64,000 nt of DNA from Alligator mississippiensis (taxonomy: Eukaryota; Chordata; Crocodylia; Alligatoridae), in contig NC_081828.1 in NCBI RefSeq assembly GCF_030867095.1, forward strand, positions 573,001 to 637,000, given 5' to 3'. Positions 1-10,110 of the stretch are shown here, one piece after another. The position numbers and the translations under genes were made by a program. The notes under the pieces were generated by a model, which was not told the DNA's origin, did no database searches, and was given only the letters and a program-made list of their open reading frames with translations. The first letter of the stretch is position 1. Each line of letters begins with the position of its first letter.

Positions 1-1833
1 TGCCATCAGCCTGCTCCCTCCGCTCCCGACCCTGCAGATGGACAGCACCGCCTTCGCTGCACGGGCACAGCGCGCAGGGACAGAGGGACTTGCCCAAGGC
101 CTCCCAGGACGGCACTGGCAAAGCAAGCCTGACTTCCCCAGGCCTTGGGCAGTACTGGGGCGCTAGCATCGTTAGTGCACCCACAGCCTCTCCCCTAGGC
201 CCCTGGAGCAGCAATGGGGCCATCGCGGGCCCGGGCCAGATGACGCCTCGGTGCCTGGTCCTGTGGACTTCCCCAGGCCGTGGCCATCACAGGCAGGTGC
301 ACGTGCTCCCGAGCCAGCCAGGAGGAACCCGTGCGCAGCCGCTGGGAAGGGCTGGAGCGAATCTGCACGATGGGTCACGCTCGGAGTCCAGCCCCGTGAC
401 ACCGCAGACTTGCACAGGTGTGAGCAGAGCGGTCTATGACGACGTGCCCCTTCTCCATCCCCGCACACTCACATCATCCTCCTGGCCCCCCATGCTGGGA
501 ACCATGGAGCAGCCCCCGCCCGGGACCTGCCCCACCTGCACCGGCTGCGCAGGGGCAAGCCCTGCATACACGCCTCTTGCAATCCCACTCGCTTGGGCCT
601 TGCACGGGCTCGGACCCAGCCACACACCAGGGCAGCCTGCAGGGTCCTGCCCCAAGGGGCCCAGCACCATCAGGATACCCCACCCCCACCGCTGCCCAGC
701 CCCTGCCCCTACCCCAACAAGCCCTGGGGGGCCGAGTGGGGAGGGTCCCACAGCCAAGGGACCCCCAAGCTATTTTGGCAGCAGCAGGGTCCTGCCAGCC
801 CCAGCCCCTGGGCTCCAGGACACAGCTGTGGTCAGATCAGAGAGCCCCAGGGCTCCAGGCTGCAGCTACCTGTGCAGGTGTGGTGGGTGGAGCCAGCCAC
901 TCGGTTAACCCCTGCCTGCCCAGTGCTGGCCTCATCCTCCCCATCCCAACACTAGCATCCCTGCCCTGCCACTTCCCGCCCCACCAGAGACCACAGGCAA
1001 AGGGCGGCTCCGGGGACCAGCCCTGCAGACAGGCGAAGCACCAAGACCGTGGATTGCCTGTGTACCCCAGGCCCTCGCGTCTCACGGCTCCTCCTGCATC
1101 CTCACGGGCTGCGCTCCAGCCTCCCTGTGCTCCGTGGACAGGTCTGTCGTGTGCCACCATTGGAGAGCACGAGAGACCGCGTGCCACCGGTGTCCCGGGC
1201 CGTGGCCTTGGCAGGGAGCCGAGCAGCTGGGACGTGCTCGGAGGAACCCGGCAGGCTCCCGCGCTGTGGAGGAGGGTAGGACGGCCCCAGGGCCCTGACA
1301 GCCCGGGCTGGGGGACGCCTCCCCATGCTCAGGTCCACGTACACGGTGACCCCGAGCACACGTGCATGACGCGACAGCAGGTGTGAGCACAGAGCCCTCG
1401 TCCCCCTTGAGCACAGCCCCGTGTCCTGGCTCCAGCTGGGCCCGCCCTGGTGCGGCGGAGGAAGGGGAGGAAAGAGCAGCCCGTTGCTGGACTCTTGACC
1501 AGGCGGGAAAAGCTTTCTCCTGGCCCCTGCGGCTGCGACGCCGGAGCTCAGCTGCCTGCCCGCGCTCTCCCGCTGGGACTGGCTCCGCAGCCACGGCCTC
1601 CCTCCCACCCGCTGCCACCCCGGGGCGCCCCGTGCCTCCGTCCACAACGAGCCGGGAGCTCCTCCGCTCGTCCCCGCATCGCCGGGCTGGGACGGATCCG
1701 GGCCTGCGCCCGCAGGTGCTTCCCTGAGGCTGGCGCCACCTCAAGTGCCTTCTGGTACCCAGAGCGAGCGTTGGCCCTGGCCCCTGGCCCCTGCCCCAGC
1801 GGGGAGGCGTCCTCCCATCCCACTGCGGAAACC

Positions 1834-1862
1834 CTGGGGCTGGGGCTGGGGCTGGGGCTGGG
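1834..1862. repeat. (CTGGGG)n simple repeat
   Basis: About five head-to-tail copies of CTGGGG. The G4-run spacing could form a G-quadruplex on the plus strand. The same hexamer appears inverted as CCCCAG about 850 bases downstream. Confidence 0.95.
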
Positions 1863-1954
1863 CCACCGCGTCGGCACCGCAGGCCCAGGGCCGGGGCCGG
1901 CTCAGTCCCGGGGCAGCCCCCAGGCTCCTGCCAGCTCTCCCAGCAGAAGGGGAG

Positions 1955-1976
1955 CCCCCCCCCCCCCCCCCCCCCC
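1955..1976. repeat. C22 homopolymer
   Basis: Twenty-two consecutive C residues. Tracts this long are prone to length change and to sequencing error, so the true length may differ. Confidence 0.95.
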
Positions 1977-2003
1977 GGAGATGCTGCATTTGTAATACCA
2001 GCC

Positions 2004-2017
2004 GTTTCCGTGGCAAC
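2004..2017. promoter_or_regulatory. RFX X-box-like palindrome
   Basis: GTTTCCGTGGCAAC has two inverted arms (GTTTCC and GGCAAC) around two bases, close to the RFX-family X-box consensus GTTNCC-NN-GGNAAC. It lies directly after the C run and is flanked by GC-rich DNA. A single 14-base match in 64 kb can arise by chance. Whether it is bound is unknown. Confidence 0.4.
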
Positions 2018-2164
2018 AGCCGGGCCAGCGTGAGCATGAGCGTGAGCGCAGGTTTACGGTTTCGCTGCAGGGGAAGCCTCGCTCCCGGGCCCGACACACA
2101 AAGCCTGGGGCCCGAAACCTGCCCGCGTGCAGGAGGGGTCTGAAAGGCCTAGGAGCCCCTCCCG

Positions 2165-3110
2165 GTCCCGTGGGAGCTTGTGAGCAGGTGTGTCCCTGGG
2201 ACAGGTACATGCGAGTGCTGGTGCACGCGTGTGCACGCCGATGTGTGCATGTGAGCACTGATGCGTACGCGTGCATGGATGCACACGTGTGCACGTGTGC
2301 TTGTGGCTGGAGTGCTCCACACTCTCATGCCCTGTGGGGAGGCAGGATTGGCCCAGGAGCGGCCCAGGTCTCCCCCCGGGCCTTTCGTGGTGGGAGCCGG
2401 GCCCAGGAAAGGCCCTGGGAGAGAAGCCCCGAGAAGGACGGCAGGTGACACGGATGCTCCCTGGCCCCGTGGTCAGGGCACTGGCTTGCTGCCCGCCTGC
2501 CCCGTGGCACACGGACGCTGCAGCAGCTGGCGGGTCCTGTCTGAGCCGGCGTGGCCTCCTGCTAGCAAAGGAAGGGGCAGGATGTGGGGCGGCTCCTTTG
2601 CCAGCCGTGGCATGGGGGCCAGGCAGTGCCAGCCATTTGGGGTGCAGGGATGGGACCCCCCCAGTGCTGCCCGGACCCACAGGGGCTCCATGGATGCACA
2701 CCCCCACCGCCCCAGCCCCAGCCCCAGCCCCAGCCCCAGCGTGTGCTGGACCCCAGACTCCAAGCACAGCCCTGCAGCAGCAGCACCAGCCGATCCTTTT
2801 AGGGCTGAGCACCGTGCGCGTACACACAGGACAGGCTCACAGCACCATGCAGGAGACAGAGTGTGTCTGTGCGTGCGTGCACAGGCGTGTCCTGTCTGCA
2901 GCATGGGTGTGTGCACTGCTGTGGTCAGCCCATGTGTTCTGGGTGAGTGTGAATGGGTGGGGGGGCTGCTGAGGGTAGTGTGTGTGAATGCTTGTGTGAG
3001 TGTGTGTGTGCTAGGCACACTTGCCAGAGGCGAGTCTGTGCGCACATGTGCAGCTTGTGTGAGGGTCTGCGTGAGGGGGTGCTGGTGGGGCGCGGGCGGG
3101 GGACAGGGTG
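2165..3110. repeat. TG-rich tract with alternating purine-pyrimidine runs
   Basis: Two TG-rich blocks (about 2,175-2,310 and 2,855-3,075) of degenerate TGTG, GCAC and GTGCAC words rather than a clean dinucleotide array. Alternating purine-pyrimidine runs such as the one near 2,282-2,302 favour Z-DNA. The many open frames here are compositional. No gene is seen. Confidence 0.75.
2709..2740. repeat. (CCCCAG)n simple repeat
   Basis: Five copies of CCCCAG, the reverse complement of the hexamer at 1,834-1,862. The minus strand carries the G-runs. Confidence 0.95.
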
Positions 3111-3214
3111 CCAGCCCTGGGGTGCAGAGAGCAGGGGCAGGAGCAGCATCTGGCCCAGCCCACCCTCGTTGCCATCCCCGGCACGCCTGTTGCTCAGAGC
3201 TGCCAGGGAAAATG

Positions 3215-3400
3215 GAGTGGGCACTTAATCTCTCCCTATACGTTTAATTAATGGGCTGCAGTGCTCGTTTGGTGCTGCCGCCTTAATTGGTACAAGCTGC
3301 AAACGCTGCGGAGCCTGGAAAAAAACATTTGGGAATGAAAGATGTATTAAGCAGGGAACAGATCAATGGCTCGTAATGAAGCTGATTCGGGGCTGCCGGC
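3215..3400. promoter_or_regulatory. Candidate conserved non-coding enhancer islet
   Basis: An AT-rich islet inside very GC-rich flanks. It contains an NK2-like GCACTTAATC (3,221-3,230), a TTTAATTAAT homeodomain word (3,243-3,252), CCTTAATTGG (3,281-3,290), GATGTATTAA (3,341-3,350) and CGTAATGA (3,373-3,380). No open frame or repeat signature explains it. Clustering of TAAT-core sites in an islet with abrupt edges is typical of deeply conserved developmental enhancers. That identity is inferred, since no cross-species alignment could be made. Confidence 0.5.
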
Positions 3401-4929
3401 CCCCGGGGGCCCCAGTGGCTCCGCAGCCCCGGGAGGAACCCCCAGACACTCCCGGGCAGGGGCGCGTGGGAGCCGGTGCCACGGACCTGGCCCACGAGCC
3501 CTGGCAGCATCGCAGCCTCCGCCCGTGCACACGGCAGCCTCCCCCGGCCCTGCCCCCAGATCTGGCTCCCGGCTGGAGGCACGAGGGCCTGCTAGCATTC
3601 GGGTTCGGTTCGGTTCAGGCTGGGCGAGGGGCCGAGCCCCAGGGTCGGCCCCCAGGGCAGTGGCTGCCTGGGGCCTGGCTCCTTCCCCGCTGGTGATGCA
3701 GCGGGAGCCGGGGCAGCTGGGCGCGAGGGGGCTGCTGGGGGCCGGCGCTGCCTCCGTCGGGGCGGTGATTGCCTCGGTGGCACACACAACGTTAGCGGCA
3801 CTTCCCAGATATTTACACAGGGGAAAACAAAGCCATAACTCACCGAGCAAACCACCTCCCGGGCTCCGTGCAAGGATGCCAGGAGCCCCTGCAGCAGACC
3901 TGTGCCGCCGTCCCCGGTGCCAGCCCAGGCGGGGGCACGGAGCCGGGCACAGAGCAGCCCCCGATCGCCCTGCTGGCACCGGGGCAGGGGCAGGAGCAGG
4001 GGGAGGGCAGCACATGGGGGAGAAGGGCCTGGAGCAGGGGTAGGGCACCCTCTGCTCACCAGCATCACGGCGCTGGAAGGAGCCGGGGGCACAGGGATCT
4101 CCATCCCCTTCCAGACAGACCCCATCTAGCCACGGCTTGAACCCCCCGCAGGGGAGCCCCCCAGCACAGGCGTTTCAGCACAGCCGTGATGGCCAGGCCG
4201 TGCGGGGCAGGTGGGAAGTCGCACCGCGGGATCCTAGCAGCCCCTTCAGGCCTGAGAGTCCCGGCAGCAATCAGGCGACGGCCATCAGGCACCACTGCCC
4301 CAGCACCCGCCTGCGTGGCTGTGGGGCAGGAGGGGCACGCAGGGCTGCTGGGCTCGGGCAGGAGGGGTTTGCTACGGACTCTCACAGCACAAGAGGTAGG
4401 AGTGAGTCCCAGCATGAAACGAGCAGGCCCTCAGTTTAAAACTGACGCCAGGAAGTTCTGTTTCCCCCAGCGTGGCATGAAAGGGGGGACTCGTGGCCAC
4501 CAGATGTGGGACACGTGCTTGGGGGAAAGGGGTCCCAGTCGCTACTGAGCAGCGCCTGAGCCGCCCCTGCCCTGCCTCCTCCCGGCACGGAGGGCAGGAG
4601 GGTCCGAGCCCCGACGGGACGGGAGAGCCCGGCACTGGAGGAGCTGCCGTGCAGGGCCCATGCATCTCCCAGTGCCTCGGGCTGCCTGTGTGGACACGTA
4701 CATGGAAACAGGGATGCGCTGGGGTCAAGGCCGTGGTGCAGCTCCGTGCATCGCCTGCCCCGGTCCCTGCACCCACGCAGGAGTTTGCAGCCCTGGCGCC
4801 GTGCCGGTGCCGGTGCCAGGAACTTCACCCCCTGCCCCTGCAAGGAGCGGGTCCTGTTTGGCAGACGGCGCAAGCTGGCCCAGGTGGCCTGGGCCCCACA
4901 GGTCTGCCACGGCTTAACCACGGAGCAGC
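3401..4929. other. GC-rich non-coding stretch
   Basis: No gene recognised. Apart from the short AT-rich islet at 3,775-3,850 and short GGTGCC/GGGGCAG runs, nothing structured is visible. Confidence 0.55.
3775..3850. promoter_or_regulatory. Small enhancer-like islet with a forkhead site
   Basis: A short AT-leaning islet with TATTTACA (3,810-3,817, a classic forkhead core) followed within 10 bases by AAAACAAAG (3,824-3,832, SOX/forkhead-like). It is surrounded by GC-rich DNA. The call is weak because the motifs are short. Confidence 0.35.
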
Positions 4930-5300
4930 TGAGCCGCTCCAGAGACATGTAATGACTCATTAAAACAGCCACTGCTTCCCCGGGCTGGAAGGCAGCGAGT
5001 GCTGCACCTGTATTTAAAAGGGTCTCCGGGGGTGATCGGAGGACAGGCAGACCAGCCGGACACCCGTCCTGTGGCAGCTGCGATGACCACGAGACACCGA
5101 ACCACAGAAGCCCTGGAGGACCATGCTCTGACCGGGCTGCACCGGGGAGGACTCGGCCAAGGAAAACCATGTCCGCTCCTTGCTTAGGAGCCTTGGAGCT
5201 GCCTCAAACCAGCGCAGAAAGGCACCAGCAGACGCTGCTTATTTAGGTTTCCAAAAGCTGCTGTGAAAGACCCGCACAAGAAGCCGCCCAGCCGTGGAGC
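4930..5300 (+). mobile_element. Old CR1 LINE fragment, reverse transcriptase part
   Basis: A strongly decayed plus-strand CR1 piece. One frame around 4,995-5,110 reads LYLKGSPGVIGGQADQPD, which follows the CR1 pattern of a lysine-rich 'FKKG' stretch, then 'PGNYRPVSL'. About 120 bases on, 5,247-5,285 reads FRFPKAAVKDPHKK, the counterpart of the CR1 'DFQKAFDTVPHK' motif. The invariant YRP and LDF residues are lost, and no continuous frame joins the two. It is far older than the copy at 25,494-28,700. Confidence 0.6.
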
Positions 5301-6660
5301 CGTGCGGGGCGGGAGCGAGCGGCTCCCAGGATCGGAAGCTGTGGACTCGAGCACAAGGACCGGGACGAATCGGTCCGTGTCTGACAGGGCGACAGGCTCA
5401 GGGAAGGATGCACAGGTCCGGCCTGGGCCCGCATCTCAGCGACCGAGGACGACGGGGCGAGCTGCGAGCCGGTGAACTTGGCTGCGGACACGCAGCGGTT
5501 TGGGCGGCTCAGGAGCAGAGGGCTGAACCGGCCAGGCCAGAGGGCAGCGCGGGCCCAGGGACCCAACATGGGAGAACGCCAGGCACCGGCAGGAGACACG
5601 TGCCCTGCTGCCGCAGCCCGCGGATAGCTGCGTAGGCCCAGATGCGACGCTGCAGACTGCTCAGCGGAGACCACGGGGCCGGGCGCTGCGGGCAGGCTTG
5701 GAGCGGCCCCAGGGGAGAGGCTGGGCTGAGGCTGGCGGGACCGGGCTGTGACGAGCTGGGAGACGGTGACCAGGAGCCCCTGCCCAGGGGCGGCTGTGGG
5801 AACAGAGGAGCACCAGGACACGGTAGCCCTGCCAAGCATGCGATCAGTCGCTGTGGGACTGGGACCAGCCCCCACAGGAAACTGGGGGTGCCAGAGCTGC
5901 ACAGGGATTCAGGAAGCGCCGGGCTGGGGCTGCCCTCGCGGAGGGGACGGGCTGCTGGGGACAGCACTGCAGTAGATGGGTCCAGGGCCCTCCTGCCACC
6001 CTGGGGCTTTCCACGGGGCCTCCCAGCCACGCGCTGATGAGGTTCTGCCCGGCCCTGCTTAGCAGCGCTCCTTACATCACACCCCAAGGCAGGCTCTGCA
6101 GCTCCCGTCATACCTGCCGGCTGTCCCCGGGGACCAGCCGGCACTGGATCGGACACGGCTCTGCTCCCGACATGCAGCGCCCTGCACAGCAGCCGCAAGA
6201 AACCTGTGTCTCGTTCCCGAAAGCAGATCTGAGTCCTCCGCGGCTGGAGGAAAGTGCCTGCAAGATCTTGCCCGCCTCTGCCAGAGCCTCCTCCTGAGCT
6301 CGGGCCAGGGGGGTCTGCAGGGAGCATCCGCACCCGACACCCCGCTCGCTGTGCCGCCTCCAGCCCCCAACCCCACCGCCAGCCCAGGCCCTGCTTGCAC
6401 CTCCCAGCACCCGGGCTGCCAGGAGCGCCCGGCCTGCCGGCGCTGTCCAGACCTTGAGAGGCAGGAGGCGAGAGGGACGGATGCTGCGTCCCAGCTGCAT
6501 GGTGCGTGGGGGCAGAACAGCGCCGAGTGCTGGAGAAGGGGCTGCCAGCTGTCAGGCACACGAATCGTCTCCCGCCCCCGGCTGCCCCCATCCTTCCTCT
6601 CTGCATGCTCGCATCTGGAGTCGCAGGCTGCGGGGTGAGGATGGGCCTCGAGGGTCCCGC
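5301..6660. other. GC-rich non-coding stretch
   Basis: No gene and no recognisable repeat. Open frames up to about 365 codons on the minus strand are compositional and show no family motif. Confidence 0.55.
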
Positions 6661-6835
6661 ACTTCAACCTCTTGTAGGAACACATACCCACATGCATGCA
6701 CGTGGGGGCACAGGCACCCACCTACCCAGGAGCAGACAGGCCTGCACGTAAGCACCCGTGCACAGGCACGCCTGCACAAATGCACACGTGCACCCCTGCA
6801 CACAGACACACTCGTCTACGTGCACACACAGAAGT
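6660..6835. repeat. CA-rich degenerate repeat tract
   Basis: Degenerate CACA, TGCAC and GCACGTG words, mirroring the TG-rich tract at 2,165-3,110 on the opposite strand. It has Z-DNA-prone alternating runs and no gene. Confidence 0.8.
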
Positions 6836-6946
6836 GTGCTCAGCCCCCTGCCCTGTGCAGGGGAGTTCACTCCACAGATGCAGACATCAGTCTGACTTTG
6901 CACACCCACAGCCTGCCTGCCCTGCCGCTCGCACCTCCCTCCTGCG

Positions 6947-6992
6947 TGACATCATGCTCGGGCTGGTTGCTATGGCCACGACTGTGATGTCA
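6947..6992. promoter_or_regulatory. RFX-like site flanked by two CRE-like sites
   Basis: TGACATCA (6,947-6,954), GTTGCTATGGCCAC (6,966-6,979) and TGATGTCA (6,985-6,992) lie within 46 bases. The outer words are CRE-like and reverse complements of one another. The middle one matches an RFX half-site plus a degenerate second arm. The spacing (11 and 5 bases) differs from the fixed MHC class II X1-X2-Y layout, so this is not called an S-X-Y module. Confidence 0.35.
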
Positions 6993-7204
6993 CAGAGCAG
7001 CTCTGTGAAGCAGGAGAGGGGCCAGGCGCCCACCACCAGACCCGAGTCGCTGGGAGACTTTCCGTGGATGGCGACAAGCGCCCAGGCAGGGCCTGCACCT
7101 GGACGCGGCCCCGGGAGCAACCACCCCGGCTCGGCGAGGAGCCTGCCCAGGAGGCGGGGAGCCGCCCACCCAGGAGTCCCGCGACTCCCCTGGGCCCGCC
7201 GGGA

Positions 7205-7450
7205 GCATGGGGTGGATTGCAAACAAAGAGATGTTTTCAGGGGCCTGGAATTAATAACACAAACCCTAATTTAAAATTATATGAGGCCATCAATTACTCC
7301 CCGCGCGGTCGGCGGCTCTGCTGGCAGCATCAAATTGCCGGCTGTGATAAATGGCTTTATTGGGATTTCGTAAGGTCTGAATTATTTGCAGATAGGAAAT
7401 TTTCTGACATTAATTAAAATTTTGTAACGAGCTAACTTAGGCAATAACAT
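7205..7450. promoter_or_regulatory. Candidate conserved non-coding enhancer islet
   Basis: The most striking islet in the GC-rich half: about 240 AT-rich bases with sharp edges, interrupted by a short GC-rich core at 7,301-7,325. Visible words are TGATAAATGG (7,345-7,354, Hox/Meis-like), CTTTATTGG (7,355-7,363, Cdx/posterior-Hox-like), TAATTAAAAT (7,411-7,420) and several further TAAT cores. No repeat signature and no plausible exon are seen. Enhancer function is inferred. Confidence 0.55.
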
Positions 7451-9180
7451 TTCTTCCCTCCACTGGCCCAAACCTGGTCCCTCTGCCCCCCCCCGTCCAG
7501 GCCCCGTGCGCCTGCCCGCCTGCCTGTGCTCAGCGGATGGGGCTCTGGACCAGGAGGCACCTGGCTCTATCTCCAGCTCGCCCTGCATGCCTCTGTTTCC
7601 CCCGATCCCCTGCCTGTCTGAATGGTGAGCCCCGGGCAGGGGTCGTTTCCCACTGCAGCCCCCATGCAGCTGGCGACTGTGCTGCAGCCGGGCCGCAGCG
7701 CTCGGCAAGGTGGGGTCCCCAGCCCAGGGAGGAGACCGGGACCGCTGCCGCAGGCACGGCATTCGCTTTTCTCCCTGGGCCCAAGGAACAACTCGGGCGG
7801 GAAGCCCCGCTGGCCCGGGCCGGGGCCAGACAAACCCATCCTCCTGCCCGCAGGAAAGGCGCAAGGCTCACGTGCCCACCGCGGAGGATGAGGAGCTGGA
7901 ACGTCGCCCTCAGGTCTGAGGCCTTGATGGGACCTGACGCCATGTCCGCCGCGATCAGGCCAGGGCTGTGCCCACTGCGGCTCAGGCCAGCGTGACCTCC
8001 GAGGCCTCCAGCCAGGCATCGGGGGCAGCCTCACCCTTGGGACTGGGATGGGGACGGGGACAGGGACAGCCCCTGCCCACAGCAGAACGAGGGCAAGGGC
8101 AAGGGCGCGGGCAGCAGGGATTAGTCATTCCTTCGCCTGTTCCCCTCCTCTGGCCGGCAGCACAGCCGGGAGCTTTGCCCAGCCAGGTGGGGGGAAGCAG
8201 CAGGCTTTACCGGAGTCCTGAGGACGGGACTGGGGGTCCTCCGCTCTGCCCCGCGATGGGGGTGCGATGGGGAGGAGCACAGCTCACCCGGATGACAGAC
8301 GATGCCGGAGAGCCCGGCTGGGCCAGGGCAGGGGTGCTAGCACCGGGGCAAGGAGGCAAGGCGCTCTCCCCAGCGGTGCTGGGTTTGCCCCCGCGTGGGT
8401 GCCCTGGGGCGGGCAGGCCGAGCCCCTGGCAGACAAGCCTGGCACTGGCAGGGCAGCTGCAAAGGGGCTGTGGCACCAGCCCTGGGGCCACGTGGGGAGA
8501 CACGGGGAGTGAAACAGGGTCCTGCCTTCACAACCCTTGCATGTACCCTGGGGTAAGAGGGTGCACATGGGCCCAGCTCCACGCATTCGCTCCCCTGCTG
8601 GCCCGGGGCAGCTCCCCCGAGCTCGGAGCAGCCCCGCAGGGAAGGAGAGCTGCGCCGGACGAGCAAGCGGGGGGAGACCGCGGCCCTGCCTCGTCCCAAG
8701 GGCCAAGCCCTGGTGCCTCTACGGGGCAGGGTCCTGGGCCGCCCTTTATGAGCACCAGGCATCCGTGCTGCTGCTGCCTCGTGCCCAGGCTCCGAGGAGC
8801 CATGAGCATGATCCCTGATGGCAGGAGGCTTGTCCCATGGCCCCCCGGGCCGGCACGTCAGGGCTCAGTCCTGATTCTCCATCCCAACCCGGAGGGGGCC
8901 CAGGGCACAGGGGTTTGAATGCAGTGTGAGCGATGCTGCCCTTGGATGCAGCCCCATGCCCCACAGAGCTGTGCTGCCCCCGGCCCCATCCTGCCCCCCG
9001 GCAGGGCTCCACCCCTCCGCTATACCGCAGGGGTCTCGGAGGGGGTCAGCCCCCAGCCCCGCTGCCACCAGAGACGCCGGGCTGCGGGCAACACCCAATG
9101 CCTCTGAAGAAGGTGACCCCCCACCCCTCCACGCGGACGTAGGTAGCAGCAGGAGATAAAAAACCAAGACTCTTCCTGGC
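7451..9180. other. GC-rich non-coding stretch
   Basis: No gene recognised. Short imperfect GGGACA and GGGCAA runs occur at about 8,040-8,110. Nothing else is structured. Confidence 0.55.
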
Positions 9181-9199
9181 CCCACGCAGCGACCAGCAA

Positions 9200-9345
9200 C
9201 GCCCAGACGGAAATGGGAAATACTCCTAGCAGAACATTTTTAGGCCTAGCTACCTGTAGACCATCCCCAACCAGCGCCTGTCCAACCTCTCCTTTCGGGA
9301 ACACCTCCACGGATGGGGAGGCCCCGGGCTGCATGCTCCAACAGA
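9200..9345 (-). mobile_element. Short CR1-like 3'-end fragment
   Basis: Read on the plus strand, 9,268-9,330 follows the antisense CR1 3'-region pattern 'TGTCCAACCT...AACCTCCA..GATGGGGA..CC'. It is short and decayed, in the opposite orientation to the adjoining reverse transcriptase fragment, so it represents a separate insertion. Confidence 0.45.
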
Positions 9346-9394
9346 AAGAACAGCCATAAAAACAGCCACAACCTCTGAGGGTCAGAAAGGTAAA

Positions 9395-10110
9395 ACGCTG
9401 GACCTGGAGAGCTTCTGGACGGAGTCTGGGGGGTACGCAGACCAGTCCGCTTTACACCTGAGCCTGGTAAATTGGTAGACACCATTATAAAGGCTAGAAT
9501 AATAAAGCACATGGCAAGCCACGCTGAGCCAGCCTGTGAGCGGCACGGACGCCGCGCAGGAAAGCCGGGCTGCATCGATCTATTAGCACTTTCCCGATAC
9601 GCCGATACAGCCGTGCATAAAGGAGGAGTGCTTGACAGTTTGTTTAGGTTTTCAAAAGGCCTTTCAACAAGAGCGAGGGAAGGCACTTGCAGAAGAAATT
9701 AAGCAGTCAGAGGGCGAGAGGCGAAGTATTGTCATGGATCAAAGGCTTGCTAAGCGCCGGAAAGCAGAGAGCAGGAATAAACGGTCAATTCTCATCCCGG
9801 CACAAAGGCAGCAGCAGGTTCCTCCGGGCTCCATAATGGGTCTCCTGTTGTTTAACACATTTATTAATGATCTGGAAAGGGGCTGAGCAGTCAGGTGGCA
9901 AACTCTGCAGATGACACACGGCTATTCAGGTCAGCTGGTGCTGGCGAGGGCTGAGGAATTTCAGACACTTGAGCGCACAGGATGAGCAGCCCACACAACG
10001 GCAGATGGGACCCACGGTGGGCAGGCACGACGTACCACGTGCTGGAGAGGAGTTCGACTTGCTCCCGCGCTGCGTAGGGCTCTCGGTGACCTGCGTCCAT
10101 CCCAGGCCTG
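9395..10110 (+). mobile_element. Old CR1 LINE fragment, reverse transcriptase palm
   Basis: The plus strand reads a decayed CR1 reverse transcriptase. A frame at about 9,811-9,886 gives PPGSIMGLLLFNTFINDLERG, matching the family motif 'VPQGSxLGPLLFNIFINDLxxG'. Directly downstream a degraded 'ADDTRLF' segment (about 9,907-9,930) is the catalytic FADDTKLF region. The upstream 9,640-9,670 segment resembles 'RFSKGLST', the counterpart of 'DFxKAFDT'. Stops and frameshifts prevent a continuous product. Confidence 0.75.

Larger units (their letters stand above)
1..2164. other. GC-rich non-coding stretch, no gene recognised
   Basis: Very GC-rich sequence with overlapping open frames on all strands, none of which resembles a known protein family. 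Their composition (Pro, Ala, Gly, Arg, Ser) is what GC-rich DNA gives in any frame. No convincing exon with a protein-like segment bounded by splice sites was found. It contains the hexamer repeat at 1,834-1,862, the C run at 1,955-1,976 and the X-box-like palindrome at 2,004-2,017, listed separately. Confidence 0.55.

Noticed and set aside
5509..6606. 365-codon minus-strand frame
   Set aside because: Compositional frame in GC-rich DNA with no family resemblance.
6947..6992. MHC class II S-X-Y module
   Set aside because: RFX-CRE spacing is wrong and no CCAAT Y-box lies at the required distance.
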